A stretch of 64,000 nucleotides of DNA from CAZNKU01 sp045545235 (GCA_045545235.1 JAZQAN010000017.1:1-64000), one strand, 5' to 3'; numbered from the stretch's first letter, positions 33,408 to 42,376 are shown. Notes: a model not told the origin generated them from the letters alone. Translations and numbers: made by a program.

Positions 33408-34052
33408 TTACAGAGTACCCACTTTTTTTCCATTACGGGGATATTTGGCAGGAGTATTGCCTGTTTTTTCTATAACCACAATACTATGTGTAATTTCCTC
33501 ATCAGAAAGTGTATGAAGCTGAACCTCCTTCACGTTTCCTCCAAGTAATTTTATAAGTGGTTTTGCCTCATCAAGCTCCGCTTCAATATCCTTACCCTTC
33601 ATAGCAAGCATATATCCACCTTTTTTCACAAGCGGAAGACAATATTCAACCAATGTGCAAAGTCTTGCAACCGCCCGGCTTACCGCAACGTCAAACTGCT
33701 CGCGGTACAGTTTGTTTTTCCCCGCTTCTTCTGCACGTATATGAATGCATTCTGTTTCAATTCCAAGTTGCGAAGAAACTTCCTTCAAAAAATTAATTCT
33801 TTTATTGAGACTGTCCATAAGTGTAAGTTTTATGTTGTTATTTTCAATTTTTACAGGAATACCGGGGAAACCTGCCCCCGTACCAACATCAACAACCTTA
33901 TCCCCATCATTTATGTATCCGCTTTTAAGACACGTAATACTGTCCTCAAAATGTTTAACTTTTACTTCTTCAGGCTCTGTAATGGCTGTAAGATTAATTT
34001 TTTCATTCCATTCAAGAAGAAGACTCATATATTTTTCAAATTCCGGTTTCAA
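33408..34052 (-). CDS. rsmG: 16S rRNA (guanine527-N7) methyltransferase RsmG
   Basis: 214 residues, a little short for the family (about 240). SAM-binding motif VDVGTGAGFPGIPVKI (about 60-75), the RsmG features RAEEAGK and AVSRAVARL, and MLAMKGKDI. It methylates G527 in helix 18 of 16S rRNA. GTG at 34061 overlaps the GAGGTG ribosome binding site; TTG at 34052 has correct spacing and is preferred. Unusually it is not near mnmG/oriC markers here but follows spoIID-spoIIQ. Confidence 0.93.
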   Translation of the reverse strand: MKPEFEKYMSLLLEWNEKINLTAITEPEEVKVKHFEDSITCLKSGYINDGDKVVDVGTGAGFPGIPVKIENNNIKLTLMDSLNKRINFLKEVSSQLGIETECIHIRAEEAGKNKLYREQFDVAVSRAVARLCTLVEYCLPLVKKGGYMLAMKGKDIEAELDEAKPLIKLLGGNVKEVQLHTLSDEEITHSIVVIEKTGNTPAKYPRNGKKVGTL

Positions 34053-34102
34053 AAAAATCACCTCTGTGACATTATATCACAAAGGTGAGAATATTTCCAC
34101 AC

Positions 34103-34786
34103 TTATTTTATCAAATCCAGAGGATTAATATATTTTTCCTCAGAAACAACTTCAAAATGAAGATGGGGTTTTTGAGAAAATTCAAACTCTCCTTTATTTC
34201 CCACCGTCCCAATCATCTGTCCTTCATCGAGGTTATCATCTTTTTTTACAACTGCTTTATCAAGATTTTTATATATAGTAATTATACCATCCTGATGTTG
34301 TATCTTAACAGAAACCCCATATTTTTCACTTTCAGATACATCAACAACAATGCCGGGAGCTGACGTATCAACCTCTGCTCCATAATCTGCTTCTATATCC
34401 ACACCACTATGCGTTCTCCAATCCTGCATTGTTTCATCCCATAAAAGTTCATCAGTGGAAAATTCTTTCTGAATTTTTCCCGAAAGAGGCATCCTGTATT
34501 CAAAACGCACCATAACCTCTTTTGTTTGTGGCTCTTCGATTTCTTCCACCGGTACAAATTCTTCCTTTTCAACGCTGAATTCATATTCTTCAATTTCTTC
34601 TCTTTTGTTATCAGTCACAACCGGAACATCATCAGGTTCAATGTTTTCACTATTTTCTGCAACACGTTGAGAGTTACGTGTAAATACTGCCGAAACCATA
34701 ATAATTCCCAATGCAAATACAGTAAGTGTTATAAAAAATTTATTGCTCACAAGTTTTAATACAGAATTACCTTTTTTATCACTCAT
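34103..34786 (-). CDS. spoIIQ: Stage II sporulation protein Q-like M23 peptidase-domain protein
   Basis: 227 residues: short cytoplasmic N-terminus, one transmembrane helix (about 17-36), an acidic linker (about 45-95) and a LytM/M23 domain. The zinc ligands HSGVD (H-x3-D) and HLHFE (H-x-H) are intact. Homologue of the forespore-side channel component that pairs with SpoIIIAH during engulfment. It lies 49 bases after spoIID in the spoIID-spoIIQ order common in Clostridia. AGGAGG ribosome binding site. A housekeeping M23 hydrolase is the alternative, less likely in this context. Confidence 0.85.
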   Translation of the reverse strand: MSDKKGNSVLKLVSNKFFITLTVFALGIIMVSAVFTRNSQRVAENSENIEPDDVPVVTDNKREEIEEYEFSVEKEEFVPVEEIEEPQTKEVMVRFEYRMPLSGKIQKEFSTDELLWDETMQDWRTHSGVDIEADYGAEVDTSAPGIVVDVSESEKYGVSVKIQHQDGIITIYKNLDKAVVKKDDNLDEGQMIGTVGNKGEFEFSQKPHLHFEVVSEEKYINPLDLIK

Positions 34787-34835
34787 AACATCTACCTCCT
34801 GAGGATATTATTCCCCAAGAAGATGTTTTTATACG

Positions 34836-35801
34836 TTATTTTTCTATCTCAACACCTGTATAGTACCACTTTAAAATCTCTTCATATGTTTTACCCTTTT
34901 CTGCCATAATGTTGGCACCGTGCTGACTCATGCCTACTCCATGCCCTGCTCCTTTCACGGTAAAAGTAACCTTATCATCAAGAATTGAAATATCAAAACA
35001 CGAAGATTTTAAACCAAAAAGACTGCGAAGTTCTATACCACTTAAAATATCATTTCCTATTTTTGCACTTTTAACAGACCTTCCCTCAGTAAGAGTTATT
35101 TCTCCAATCCAGTTATTTCTGTCATCATCAAGTTTTGCTTCCGGATATTTTTCGTTTATTAATTTTTTAAACTCTTCACAAGTTAATTCTTTTTTTGATA
35201 TATAACCATCTCTGCTATCCTCATCGGCACTTTCAACACTTACCAGATAAGGGAGTTCATTTGCCCACACATCTTTGCTGTTTTCAGTTCTCCCGCCTCC
35301 GCTGGATGCATGAAATGCAGCAGTAATCGGTATACCCTCATAAGTCAGAAATTCTCCTCTTGTATCCTCTACACATTTTACAATCTTCTTATAATAAACC
35401 TTCATCCATTGTTCACCATGTTTTTTTTCGAGATTTTCTCGTGACGTATAAGCACAGCAATGTGTAGAATCAGTACACAACACCGCCCCATTATGCTCCT
35501 TTGGAATAAGTTCAGAGTTTTCACTGCATTTTGTGTATTTATCATATATGTATGTTCTTGCAGCAACAGCCTGTGCCTTTATTGCCTCTTCATTAAAACT
35601 TCCCGGCACCTCAGCCGCAACTACACAAATTAAAAAATCCTCAAAATTCACATTTTCAACTTTGTTTTCTTCAACAAAATATACCGATATTTCATCAGGT
35701 AGTTTTTTATTCTTAAAATAATTTGACCTCATAGTCATAATAACAAACACAACAATTACACAAGCAATCATAATACTGTATAAAAGCCCTATTTTTCTCA
35801 T
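34836..35801 (-). CDS. spoIID: Stage II sporulation protein D
   Basis: 321 residues, single N-terminal transmembrane helix (about 5-25) and an external SpoIID domain. Landmarks: CVVAAEVPGSFNEEAIKAQAVAARTYIYDKY with the catalytic Glu region, AFHASSGGGRTEN and the C-terminal GAGHGVGMSQHGANIMAEKGKTYEEI. Lytic transglycosylase that drives septal peptidoglycan thinning and engulfment. TTG at 35804 is rejected for ATG at 35801, which has GAGGTG at 7 nt. Upstream sequence contains an ATATT...TATAAT arrangement that could be a sigma-E type promoter; not certain. Confidence 0.95.
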   Translation of the reverse strand: MRKIGLLYSIMIACVIVVFVIMTMRSNYFKNKKLPDEISVYFVEENKVENVNFEDFLICVVAAEVPGSFNEEAIKAQAVAARTYIYDKYTKCSENSELIPKEHNGAVLCTDSTHCCAYTSRENLEKKHGEQWMKVYYKKIVKCVEDTRGEFLTYEGIPITAAFHASSGGGRTENSKDVWANELPYLVSVESADEDSRDGYISKKELTCEEFKKLINEKYPEAKLDDDRNNWIGEITLTEGRSVKSAKIGNDILSGIELRSLFGLKSSCFDISILDDKVTFTVKGAGHGVGMSQHGANIMAEKGKTYEEILKWYYTGVEIEK

Positions 35802-35870
35802 CAAAATTCACCTCTTTTTAATTATACAGGACAAGTATAAAAAATATTACGAAATGTTATAAATTTGTAA

Positions 35871-35899
35871 TTGTATTTATCAATCATATATGTTATACT
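35871..35899 (+). promoter_or_regulatory. Promoter of the gene at 35935
   Basis: TTGTAT (35871-35876) and TATACT (35894-35899), 17-nt spacer. Predicted start about 35906, 29 bases before the ATG at 35935. Divergent from spoIID. Confidence 0.5.
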
Positions 35900-35934
35900 T
35901 AATACATAAAAGAAAACAAAAGGGAGTGTCTCAA

Positions 35935-36909
35935 ATGATTAAAAAAACACTTAGCATCATATTAACAATAGTTATTATGGCATCAATGCTTTGCACAGTA
36001 TCAAACGCAGCTATGGGGGTTGCAGGCAATTACTATTATACTGACATCAAAACATATACCCGCGGTCAGCTTATGAATTCTTACAATGTTGGCGGAAAAA
36101 CAGTTATTGTTGCAGAAGATCTCAGAAGTTACGGCTTTAAAGTAGACTGGAATGCAACAAACAGAACTCTTTCAATTACAGATGTTAAGGGTGCTGTTTC
36201 TTCAAATGCAACAGAAGCAAGCAAAGGAACAATAGGCGCTGTAGCAGGAAGTTATTACCATACCGATATTGTTACATACTTTGAAGGCAAGCAAATTGAA
36301 AGTTATAACCTTAACGGTGTTACAGTTATACCGGCAACCATCTTAAGAGATTTTGGATACGACGTAATATGGGACGGTGAAAACCGTAAGGTATACATTA
36401 ATGACAAAGAAGATTTTGCAGGGATAAAAATCAAGGCAAATCAGACATACCATGGTACACTTTCTCTTGTAACAGAACCTGTTTATTTCAATGGTCAGCG
36501 TCTTATTACTGACAACAACATATACATTGAAACAAAACTTGACAAAAAGGTATACATTCCATTCAAAGCAGTTGTAGATGCTTTAGGCATCAAATACACA
36601 TGGGACAGTGCAACTTCAACAGCTACTGTTACAGTTCCTGAAGATAAGGATATAAATCCTGCCAAAACAGAACCCAGAAACAACTCTAAAAAATACGGTA
36701 CTATGAAATATGAAATAAAGGATATTGAATTTAACATTGTAAAAGGCAATGACAAACATGTGGTGGATGCTGTTATCTACGGCTCAACAGTTATGGTTGA
36801 TGCAAATGACTTTGCAGATGCAATTGGAATGTTCTGCATAAATCAGGTTGATATATACACCTCCACAATGATGTATATGATTTATTCAGGAATGGTTCAG
36901 GGCTTCTAA
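35935..36909 (+). CDS. Secreted copper-amine-oxidase-like domain protein
   Basis: 324 residues. Signal peptide (1-26, ending VSNAA) followed by three related beta modules of the copper amine oxidase N-terminal type: TVIVAEDLRSYGFKVDWNAT (about 50-70), TVIPATILRDFGYDVIWDGE (about 128-147) and VYIPFKAVVDALGIKYTWDS (about 205-224). No catalytic domain is recognised. These modules are common on surface or wall-associated proteins of Clostridia. The C-terminal about 80 residues are unassigned. ATG at 35935 with GGGAG upstream; the longer frame is inside the promoter. It ends at the terminator at 36968-37001. Function unknown. Confidence 0.8.
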   Translation: MIKKTLSIILTIVIMASMLCTVSNAAMGVAGNYYYTDIKTYTRGQLMNSYNVGGKTVIVAEDLRSYGFKVDWNATNRTLSITDVKGAVSSNATEASKGTIGAVAGSYYHTDIVTYFEGKQIESYNLNGVTVIPATILRDFGYDVIWDGENRKVYINDKEDFAGIKIKANQTYHGTLSLVTEPVYFNGQRLITDNNIYIETKLDKKVYIPFKAVVDALGIKYTWDSATSTATVTVPEDKDINPAKTEPRNNSKKYGTMKYEIKDIEFNIVKGNDKHVVDAVIYGSTVMVDANDFADAIGMFCINQVDIYTSTMMYMIYSGMVQGF

Positions 36910-36967
36910 AACACTCTGCCAGACCGAGAATAAGAAAATCAGATTTTATCAAATTGAATTAACGAAT

Positions 36968-37001
36968 AATCCCAAGGAAAACCGATATTTTCCTTGGGAT
37001 T
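36968..37001. terminator. Bidirectional hairpin between convergent genes
   Basis: AATCCCAAGGAAAA (36968-36981) pairs with TTTTCCTTGGGATT (36988-37001), 14 bp, loop of 6. It separates the gene at 35935 from mgsA, which converge. Confidence 0.8.
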
Positions 37002-37018
37002 AATATTATATATAAATT

Positions 37019-37429
37019 TTATCCTATATAATCTCTGCATATAAGTTCGTCCCATTCAACATTGCCGTTTTCCAAAGAATCGAGCATAACCTTTGCTGTA
37101 GACACATTTGTTGCAAGGGGTACACAATGAACATCAGCAAGGCGTAACAAAGCCGATACATCAGGCTCGTGAGGCTGTGCAGTAAGTGGGTCGCGAAAAA
37201 ATATCACCAGATTCATTTCCCCCGAAGCAATTTTTGCGCCAATTTGCTGGTCACCACCTAAAGGACCTGACAAAAATCTGTAAACTTCAAGACCAGTCAA
37301 ATCTGTAATAAGCTTTCCTGTTGTTCCTGTAGCAAAAAGTGAATGTTTTTCTAAAACAGCTTTATTGTCATTACAAAACTTAATCATAACATCTTTCTTT
37401 TTATCGTGTGCTATAAGAGCTATATTCAT
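37019..37429 (-). CDS. mgsA: Methylglyoxal synthase
   Basis: 136 residues, family length after start correction. Converts dihydroxyacetone phosphate to methylglyoxal and phosphate, a bypass that frees phosphate when triose-P accumulates. The signature GPLGGDQQIGAKIASG, the FFRDPLTAQPHEPDV segment with catalytic Asp and His are intact. The ATG at 37429 is preceded by AAAGGAGGAAGG; the longer frame adds 18 unrelated residues. Last gene of the leftward lspA-rluD-mgsA group. Confidence 0.96.
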   Translation of the reverse strand: MNIALIAHDKKKDVMIKFCNDNKAVLEKHSLFATGTTGKLITDLTGLEVYRFLSGPLGGDQQIGAKIASGEMNLVIFFRDPLTAQPHEPDVSALLRLADVHCVPLATNVSTAKVMLDSLENGNVEWDELICRDYIG

Positions 37430-37501
37430 TAACCTTCCTCCTTTCGTATATTTCAATTTTATCATAATTATGTAAAATTCCAAAGTAGATTTTTGTTAAA
37501 T

Positions 37502-38395
37502 CTACTTTAAAAATTTCTTGAATCTTTCAGGAATTTCTGTTTCAAACTCTAAATATTCCTCTGTTATAGGATGGACAAATCCGACTATTTTAGCATGAAG
37601 AAGCTGTCCGCTTAAATTATATTTTTCCTTTTTTATTCCGTATGTCTTATCTCCCATTACAGGATGTCCAAGACTTGCCATATGTACACGTATCTGATGC
37701 GTGCGGCCTGTTTCAAGCTTACATTCAACTAATGTATACTCCATAAATCTTTGCAAAACCCTGTAATGTGTAACGGCATTTTTTGAATTTTTATCCGTTA
37801 TACACATTCTTTTCCTGTCAGTTGGATGTCTGCCTATAGGTGCATCAACCGTACCCTCATCATTTTTGAAATTGCCATGAACAATGGCAATATATTTTCT
37901 TGTAAGGGAATGCTCCTTAATCTGTTCCGAAAGCCCGATATGTGTTTCATCATCCTTTGCCACAAGCAAAAGTCCGCTTGTATCCTTATCTATACGGTGA
38001 ACAATACCGGGGCGAATAACCCCATTAATTCCGGAAAGACTATCTCCGCAATGATGCATAAGTGCATTTACCAAAGTCCCCTCATAATTGCCCGCAGCAG
38101 GATGTACTACCATATTCTGAGGCTTATTAACAACAAGCATATGTTCATCCTCATACACAATATCAAGTTCAATTTCCTCTGCCTTTACGTCAAGTTGTTT
38201 TGCTTCCGGAATAGTAAACTCTATGTTTTGCCCCACTTTAAGCTTGTAATTTGACTTCACAATCTTACCGTCAACAAGAACATTTCCTTCGTCAATAAGT
38301 TTTTGAATATGGGATCGGGTAACACCATCCATATGGGCAGCTATAAATTTATCTATTCTTAAATTTTCATCTGCAACATAATTAATCTTTTTCAA
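37502..38395 (-). CDS. RluD-family pseudouridine synthase
   Basis: 297 residues: N-terminal S4 RNA-binding domain (about 10-70, RIDKFIAAHMDGVTRSHIQKLIDEGNVLVDG) and the catalytic domain with HRIDKDTSGLLLVAKDD, whose Asp is the nucleophile, then ECKLETGRTHQIRVHMASLGHPVMGD. Modifies uridines in 23S rRNA. The real start is probably TTG at 38395 with GGAA upstream, overlapping the lspA stop by 14 bases, a translational coupling; the longer frame to 38437 has no ribosome binding site. Confidence 0.93.
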   Translation of the reverse strand: MKKINYVADENLRIDKFIAAHMDGVTRSHIQKLIDEGNVLVDGKIVKSNYKLKVGQNIEFTIPEAKQLDVKAEEIELDIVYEDEHMLVVNKPQNMVVHPAAGNYEGTLVNALMHHCGDSLSGINGVIRPGIVHRIDKDTSGLLLVAKDDETHIGLSEQIKEHSLTRKYIAIVHGNFKNDEGTVDAPIGRHPTDRKRMCITDKNSKNAVTHYRVLQRFMEYTLVECKLETGRTHQIRVHMASLGHPVMGDKTYGIKKEKYNLSGQLLHAKIVGFVHPITEEYLEFETEIPERFKKFLK

Positions 38396-38876
38396 CTGTA
38401 TCTTTTCCTTTTTCAAAAAATAGAATATAAACTGCAAGCATTATTGTACCAACTACAATAAAACTGTCTGCCACATTAAATATAGGGTAATTAATAACAC
38501 AAACATCAATAAAATCAATGACAAAACCATATAAAATTCTGTCAAAAACATTCCCCAACGCGCCACCTATAATCATACCATAGCACATTTTCTCAACCAA
38601 TGATGATGGCTTTGTTTTATAAATATATAAGCCAATCAAAACCAGTATAAAAGCACACAACATAATGAGCAGAATTTTATTATCCTTAAACATACCAAAA
38701 GCTATGCCGGTATTTCCGTGATAAGTAATATGAAAAACATCTTTTATCAAAGGTACACTATCACCAAACCTTGATGAATCGGGAAAAGAAAGTCCGAAAA
38801 CATATTTAAGAACAGCAATTTTACTTATTCTGTCCACCAAAAATATTACAATTGCCGCAACTGTTATACCAACCAT
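38382..38876 (-). CDS. lspA: Lipoprotein signal peptidase (signal peptidase II)
   Basis: 164 residues with four transmembrane helices. Catalytic pair: GALGNVFDRILYGFVIDFIDV (N-x2-DR motif) and FNVADSFIVVG, plus the N-terminal VDRISK. Aspartic protease that removes signal peptides from diacylglyceryl-modified prolipoproteins. ATG at 38876 has AGAGG at 8 nt; the longer frame crosses the terminator at 38901. Overlaps the pseudouridine synthase. Confidence 0.95.
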   Translation of the reverse strand: MVGITVAAIVIFLVDRISKIAVLKYVFGLSFPDSSRFGDSVPLIKDVFHITYHGNTGIAFGMFKDNKILLIMLCAFILVLIGLYIYKTKPSSLVEKMCYGMIIGGALGNVFDRILYGFVIDFIDVCVINYPIFNVADSFIVVGTIMLAVYILFFEKGKDTVEKD

Positions 38877-38900
38877 AAACCTGACCTCTCTAAAAACAAA

Positions 38901-38922
38901 CGGCATGGAAACTACCATGCCG
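38901..38922 (-). terminator. Terminator after the CD1247-type gene
   Basis: CGGCATGG (38901-38908) pairs with CCATGCCG (38915-38922); on the minus strand it is followed by TTTGTTTTT. It separates the CD1247-type gene from lspA. Confidence 0.8.
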
Positions 38923-38934
38923 TAATTTTATATA

Positions 38935-39354
38935 TTATTCGCAATCTCCGCTGCAGCATGAGCAATCGCCATCACAGCTCAAATCAATTTCTATTTCCTG
39001 ATTGCAGTACGGGCAGTTAAGTTCTGCCTCGTCTTCAAGATCCTCATAGGAAATGAAAAACTCTTCATTGCAAGTAGGACATTTTATGGTAAATTCCTCA
39101 TCTTCGTCGCACTCTTCCATAAAATAACCATCTTCATCGTCATAGTCTTCATCACCATAAACGGCATCTTCAAGTTCAAACACCTTATCGTAAAGTTCAT
39201 CCTGAGCATCTTCCTGAGCTTCAAGTTCATCAGAGATGCTTCCCAAAACGTTAATTATTTCGCTAAGCAACTTTCCTTCAGGTGTTTCACCGTTAATTTT
39301 AAGACCTTCAGCAAGCCCCTGCAAGTATGCAACTTTTTCAGAAATTAATGACAT
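38935..39354 (-). CDS. CD1247-type acidic zinc-ribbon protein
   Basis: 139 residues. N-terminal helical region (MSLISEKVAYLQGLAEGLK...) of the CD1247 N-terminal domain family, a very acidic middle (DEDYDDEDGYFMEECDEDEE), then a four-cysteine zinc ribbon CPTC...CPYC and a Cys-rich tail (CDGDCSCCSGDCE). Conserved in Clostridia near efp, as here. Cytoplasmic; no function is established. It could be an RNA- or metal-related accessory protein but nothing in the sequence proves it. RBS GGAGG. Confidence 0.75.
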   Translation of the reverse strand: MSLISEKVAYLQGLAEGLKINGETPEGKLLSEIINVLGSISDELEAQEDAQDELYDKVFELEDAVYGDEDYDDEDGYFMEECDEDEEFTIKCPTCNEEFFISYEDLEDEAELNCPYCNQEIEIDLSCDGDCSCCSGDCE

Positions 39355-39406
39355 AAATATCCCCTCCTTAAAAATATGGATATATTATTACCAAAGCAGT
39401 AATAAA

Positions 39407-39964
39407 TTAAACTCTTTCCATGTAATCGCCTGTACGTGTATCAATTCTGATAACGTCACCTTCATTAACGAAGATAGGCACCTGAATAACTGCACCTGTT
39501 TCCAATGTACAAGCCTTTGTTACGTTAGTAGCTGTATCACCTTTAACACCCGGTTCAGTTTCAGTAACTGTAAGTTCAACAAATGTAGGTGGTTCTACAT
39601 CAAATACGTTGCCTTTGTATGAAATAAGACGAACTGTATCATTTTCCTTAACAAACTTAAGTGCATCACCAAGCTGTGATGAATTAAGCGGAATCATATC
39701 GAATGTTTCAGGATCCATAAAATAGTACAAATCGCCATCTGAATAAGAATACTGCATATCCTTACGTTCAATATGAGCCTTTGGCATTTTATCTGTTGGT
39801 CTGAAAGTTGTTTCAACATTTGAACCGTTGATAACGTCTTTAAGCTTTGTTCTTACGAAAGCCGCACCCTTACCCGGTTTAACGTGCTGAAATTCTACTA
39901 CCTGGTATACCTTTCCGTCCATTTCGAAAGTTACACCGTTTCTGAAATCGCCTGCTGTAATCAT
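39407..39964 (-). CDS. efp: Elongation factor P
   Basis: 185 residues, three beta-barrel domains. The domain I loop VKPGKGAAFVRTKLKD carries the conserved Lys that is modified or recognised in other species. It relieves ribosome stalling at polyproline stretches, notable because this window encodes Pro-rich SecE and surface proteins. Start ATG at 39964 with GGAGG. Between the M24 peptidase gene and the CD1247-type gene in the frequent Clostridia order aroQ-pepQ-efp. Confidence 0.98.
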   Translation of the reverse strand: MITAGDFRNGVTFEMDGKVYQVVEFQHVKPGKGAAFVRTKLKDVINGSNVETTFRPTDKMPKAHIERKDMQYSYSDGDLYYFMDPETFDMIPLNSSQLGDALKFVKENDTVRLISYKGNVFDVEPPTFVELTVTETEPGVKGDTATNVTKACTLETGAVIQVPIFVNEGDVIRIDTRTGDYMERV

Positions 39965-40043
39965 TTATTTCTACCTCCAAATTATTATCAAAATTAATCT
40001 ATTATATATTTTACAATATTTTTCAGCAAAATTCAAGTGTTTT

Positions 40044-41078
40044 TTATAATATAATTAAATCTTTGGAAGAATGTGTAAAATTTTCACAACCATCATCAGT
40101 AACCAACACCAAATCTTCTATTCGTATTCCACAAAAACCTTCTACATAAATACCGGGTTCCACCGATACTATATTCCCTTTTTTCAGTGTATCAACCGAC
40201 CTTGGTGACAAATTAGGTTGTTCGTGAATTTCAAGCCCTACTCCGTGACCGAGTGAATGTGTAAAAGTTTTTCCGTAACCCGACTCATTAATAATATCAC
40301 GGGCAATCTTATCAACATCTTTATTGGAAACCCCCGGTCTGATTGCATCAATTGCCGAAACCTGAGCCCTAAGCACAATATCGTAAATGTTTTTTGTTTT
40401 ATCATCAATGCTTCCTACAGCAACTGTACGTGTCATATCACTGCAATACCCATTGTACACACAACCATAATCTAAAAGCACTACCTTTCCGCTTTCAACT
40501 TTTGCATCTGTAAGGTTTGCGTGTGGCAACGCACTACGAGCACCAACTGCAACGATTGTATCAAAGGAAAGCGCTGATGCACCCTGCTTTTTCATAAAAA
40601 ATTCAAGTTCCAAAGCAATTTCACGCTCTGTAATACCCGGCTTTATAAATGGCAAAATATGTTCAAATGCCATATCTCCAATTTGTTCTGCCCGGCGTAT
40701 ATTGTTACATTCTTCTTCGGTTTTAACCTTGCGAAATTCATTTAAGGTGTCTGATACACCTTCAAAATGTCCATCTATGGCATCACACATATTCCTGTAA
40801 GCATTATAAGAAATTGTTTTATCCTCAAATCCTATATTTTTAAACCCCATATCCGAAACAATTTTATAAGGCTTAACAGAATATTCGATTACCTCAAATC
40901 CTTTTGCCTGTTCATTTGCCTGTATGGTATAACGTCCGTCAACAATAACATATTTTTTTTCGGAAGAAAAAACAAGTAAGCCTTCTCCACCTGTAAAACC
41001 GCTGAAATAATAAAGATTTTCAGGGCTTGTAATTATAATTGCGTCAAGATTTTTTTCTTTTAAAATACTTTTAATCAT
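40044..41078 (-). CDS. M24-family metallopeptidase (Xaa-Pro aminopeptidase/dipeptidase type)
   Basis: 344 residues: N-terminal creatinase-type domain (1-120, ITSPENLYYFSGFTG) and pita-bread catalytic domain. Metal ligands: DYGCVYNGYCSDMTRT (two Asp), HSLGHGVGLEIHEQP (His), VSVEPGIYVEG and GIRIEDLV (Glu). Releases N-terminal residues before proline or cleaves Xaa-Pro dipeptides. Its ATG overlaps the aroQ stop by ATGA (4 bases). The neighbour efp handles proline-rich translation, though the two act at different steps. Confidence 0.93.
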   Translation of the reverse strand: MIKSILKEKNLDAIIITSPENLYYFSGFTGGEGLLVFSSEKKYVIVDGRYTIQANEQAKGFEVIEYSVKPYKIVSDMGFKNIGFEDKTISYNAYRNMCDAIDGHFEGVSDTLNEFRKVKTEEECNNIRRAEQIGDMAFEHILPFIKPGITEREIALELEFFMKKQGASALSFDTIVAVGARSALPHANLTDAKVESGKVVLLDYGCVYNGYCSDMTRTVAVGSIDDKTKNIYDIVLRAQVSAIDAIRPGVSNKDVDKIARDIINESGYGKTFTHSLGHGVGLEIHEQPNLSPRSVDTLKKGNIVSVEPGIYVEGFCGIRIEDLVLVTDDGCENFTHSSKDLIIL

Positions 41079-41503
41079 AAACTAAGCTCCAATGCCCGCA
41101 CTGCTACAAGGTAACTGTCACTTCCGAAACCGCATATCTGTCCCTTACAAACAGGAGCAATTACTGAATTGTGTCGAAACTCTTCCCTTGCATGCACATT
41201 TGTAAGATGTACTTCAACAACAGGCATTTCAGCTATGGGAATAGCATCTCTTATTGCATAACTGTAGTGTGTATAAGCACCTGCATTTAAAATTATACCG
41301 TCAAAATTACCTCGTGCCATATGAATTTTATTTATAATTTCACCTTCAATATTTGACTGATAAAAATCCACATCAATATTGTTACTGTTACAGTAATACT
41401 TTATTTTTTCATTTATATCTGCAAGTGTTTCGTTTCCATATTTTTCAGGCTCACGAACGCCAAGCATATTAAGGTTAGGTCCGTTTATAATAAGTATTTT
41501 CAT
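41075..41503 (-). CDS. aroQ: 3-dehydroquinate dehydratase, type II
   Basis: 142 residues, dodecameric type II family. Catalyses step three of the shikimate pathway. Signature residues: NGPNLNMLGVREPEKYG with the catalytic Tyr, SNIEGEIINKIH, LNAGAYTHYSYAIRDAI and VEVHLTNVHAREEFRHNS with the catalytic His. ATG at 41503 has AGGAG at 8 nt and overlaps the upstream gene stop by four bases (ATGA); the GTG at 41512 is rejected. Confidence 0.97.
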   Translation of the reverse strand: MKILIINGPNLNMLGVREPEKYGNETLADINEKIKYYCNSNNIDVDFYQSNIEGEIINKIHMARGNFDGIILNAGAYTHYSYAIRDAIPIAEMPVVEVHLTNVHAREEFRHNSVIAPVCKGQICGFGSDSYLVAVRALELSL

Positions 41504-42351
41504 TTCAAACACTCCTCATAAATTTTTTTCATAGTCAAAGCATCTTCACTTTGTGTGCCTGCAGATTCACATATAATAACAGGTGAAAGCTTATGTTTTA
41601 CAAGCACTTTTGCAAGAGGTTCAAATTCAGGCCCATATTCTGTATTTTCAAAAGTAACGTGCTTTTTTTCCCCTGCTTTAGTAAATTCTATTTTACTGAA
41701 ATGTGCATGGAAATTATTTACTCTTTCCCTACCTATTTTCTTTTCCATATATTTAATAATGCGTTCAAAATCTTCTTCAGTTTTAAGCGCACCTTGCATA
41801 CGTGAGTTAAGGTGCCCAAAATCCACTGTGGGCATTAATCTTTCATCCATGGCACAAAGTTCCATAACCTCTTCAATTGTACCCATCTGGTTTATCTTGC
41901 CCATGGTTTCAAGGCATATTCTAACATCACCAACACCTGCATTATCGAGCTCTGAAAGTGCACGCTCAACTGTTGTTTTTGATATTTCCATTGCATAACG
42001 GCGTGTAATATCCTTTGCAGCACCCATATGAACAACAAGCCTTTTAGCACCCATATTATGTGCAGCAATTGCCGCCTGCAAAATATAACCTATTGTATTA
42101 TCAATTTTTTGTGGTTCCACACTTGATATATTAGTAAAATAAGGCGCATGCACACTAAGTGCGATATTATGTTCAAGTGCTTTTTCACCAAGAATCTTCG
42201 CCGCCTCATCTGTAATACGCACACCTCTGCCACACTGATATTCATAGGCATCAAGCCCTATATTTTCAAGCCATTTTGGCATCTCCAGTGATGATTTGCC
42301 GCCTTCGTCATAAAAAATTTCAGGATTACCGGCTGTTCCGAATTTCACCAT
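41500..42351 (-). CDS. Endonuclease IV-like TIM-barrel protein
   Basis: 283 residues. Metal-site segments of the AP-endonuclease 2 fold are seen: SVHAPYFTNISS (His), VVHMGAAKD (His), CLETMG (Glu), PTVDFGHLNSR (Asp, His), NFHAHFSKIEF (His) and ICESAG (Glu). Real Nfo repairs abasic sites; the N-terminus KFGTAGNPEIFYDEG matches the deoxyribonuclease IV-like family of Clostridia. ATG at 42351 with GGAGGAGG upstream replaces the longer frame. Sugar isomerases share this fold, so endonuclease is preferred but not proved. Confidence 0.8.
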   Translation of the reverse strand: MVKFGTAGNPEIFYDEGGKSSLEMPKWLENIGLDAYEYQCGRGVRITDEAAKILGEKALEHNIALSVHAPYFTNISSVEPQKIDNTIGYILQAAIAAHNMGAKRLVVHMGAAKDITRRYAMEISKTTVERALSELDNAGVGDVRICLETMGKINQMGTIEEVMELCAMDERLMPTVDFGHLNSRMQGALKTEEDFERIIKYMEKKIGRERVNNFHAHFSKIEFTKAGEKKHVTFENTEYGPEFEPLAKVLVKHKLSPVIICESAGTQSEDALTMKKIYEECLK

Positions 42352-42376
42352 AGCCCCTCCTCCTTTCAATAAAAAC

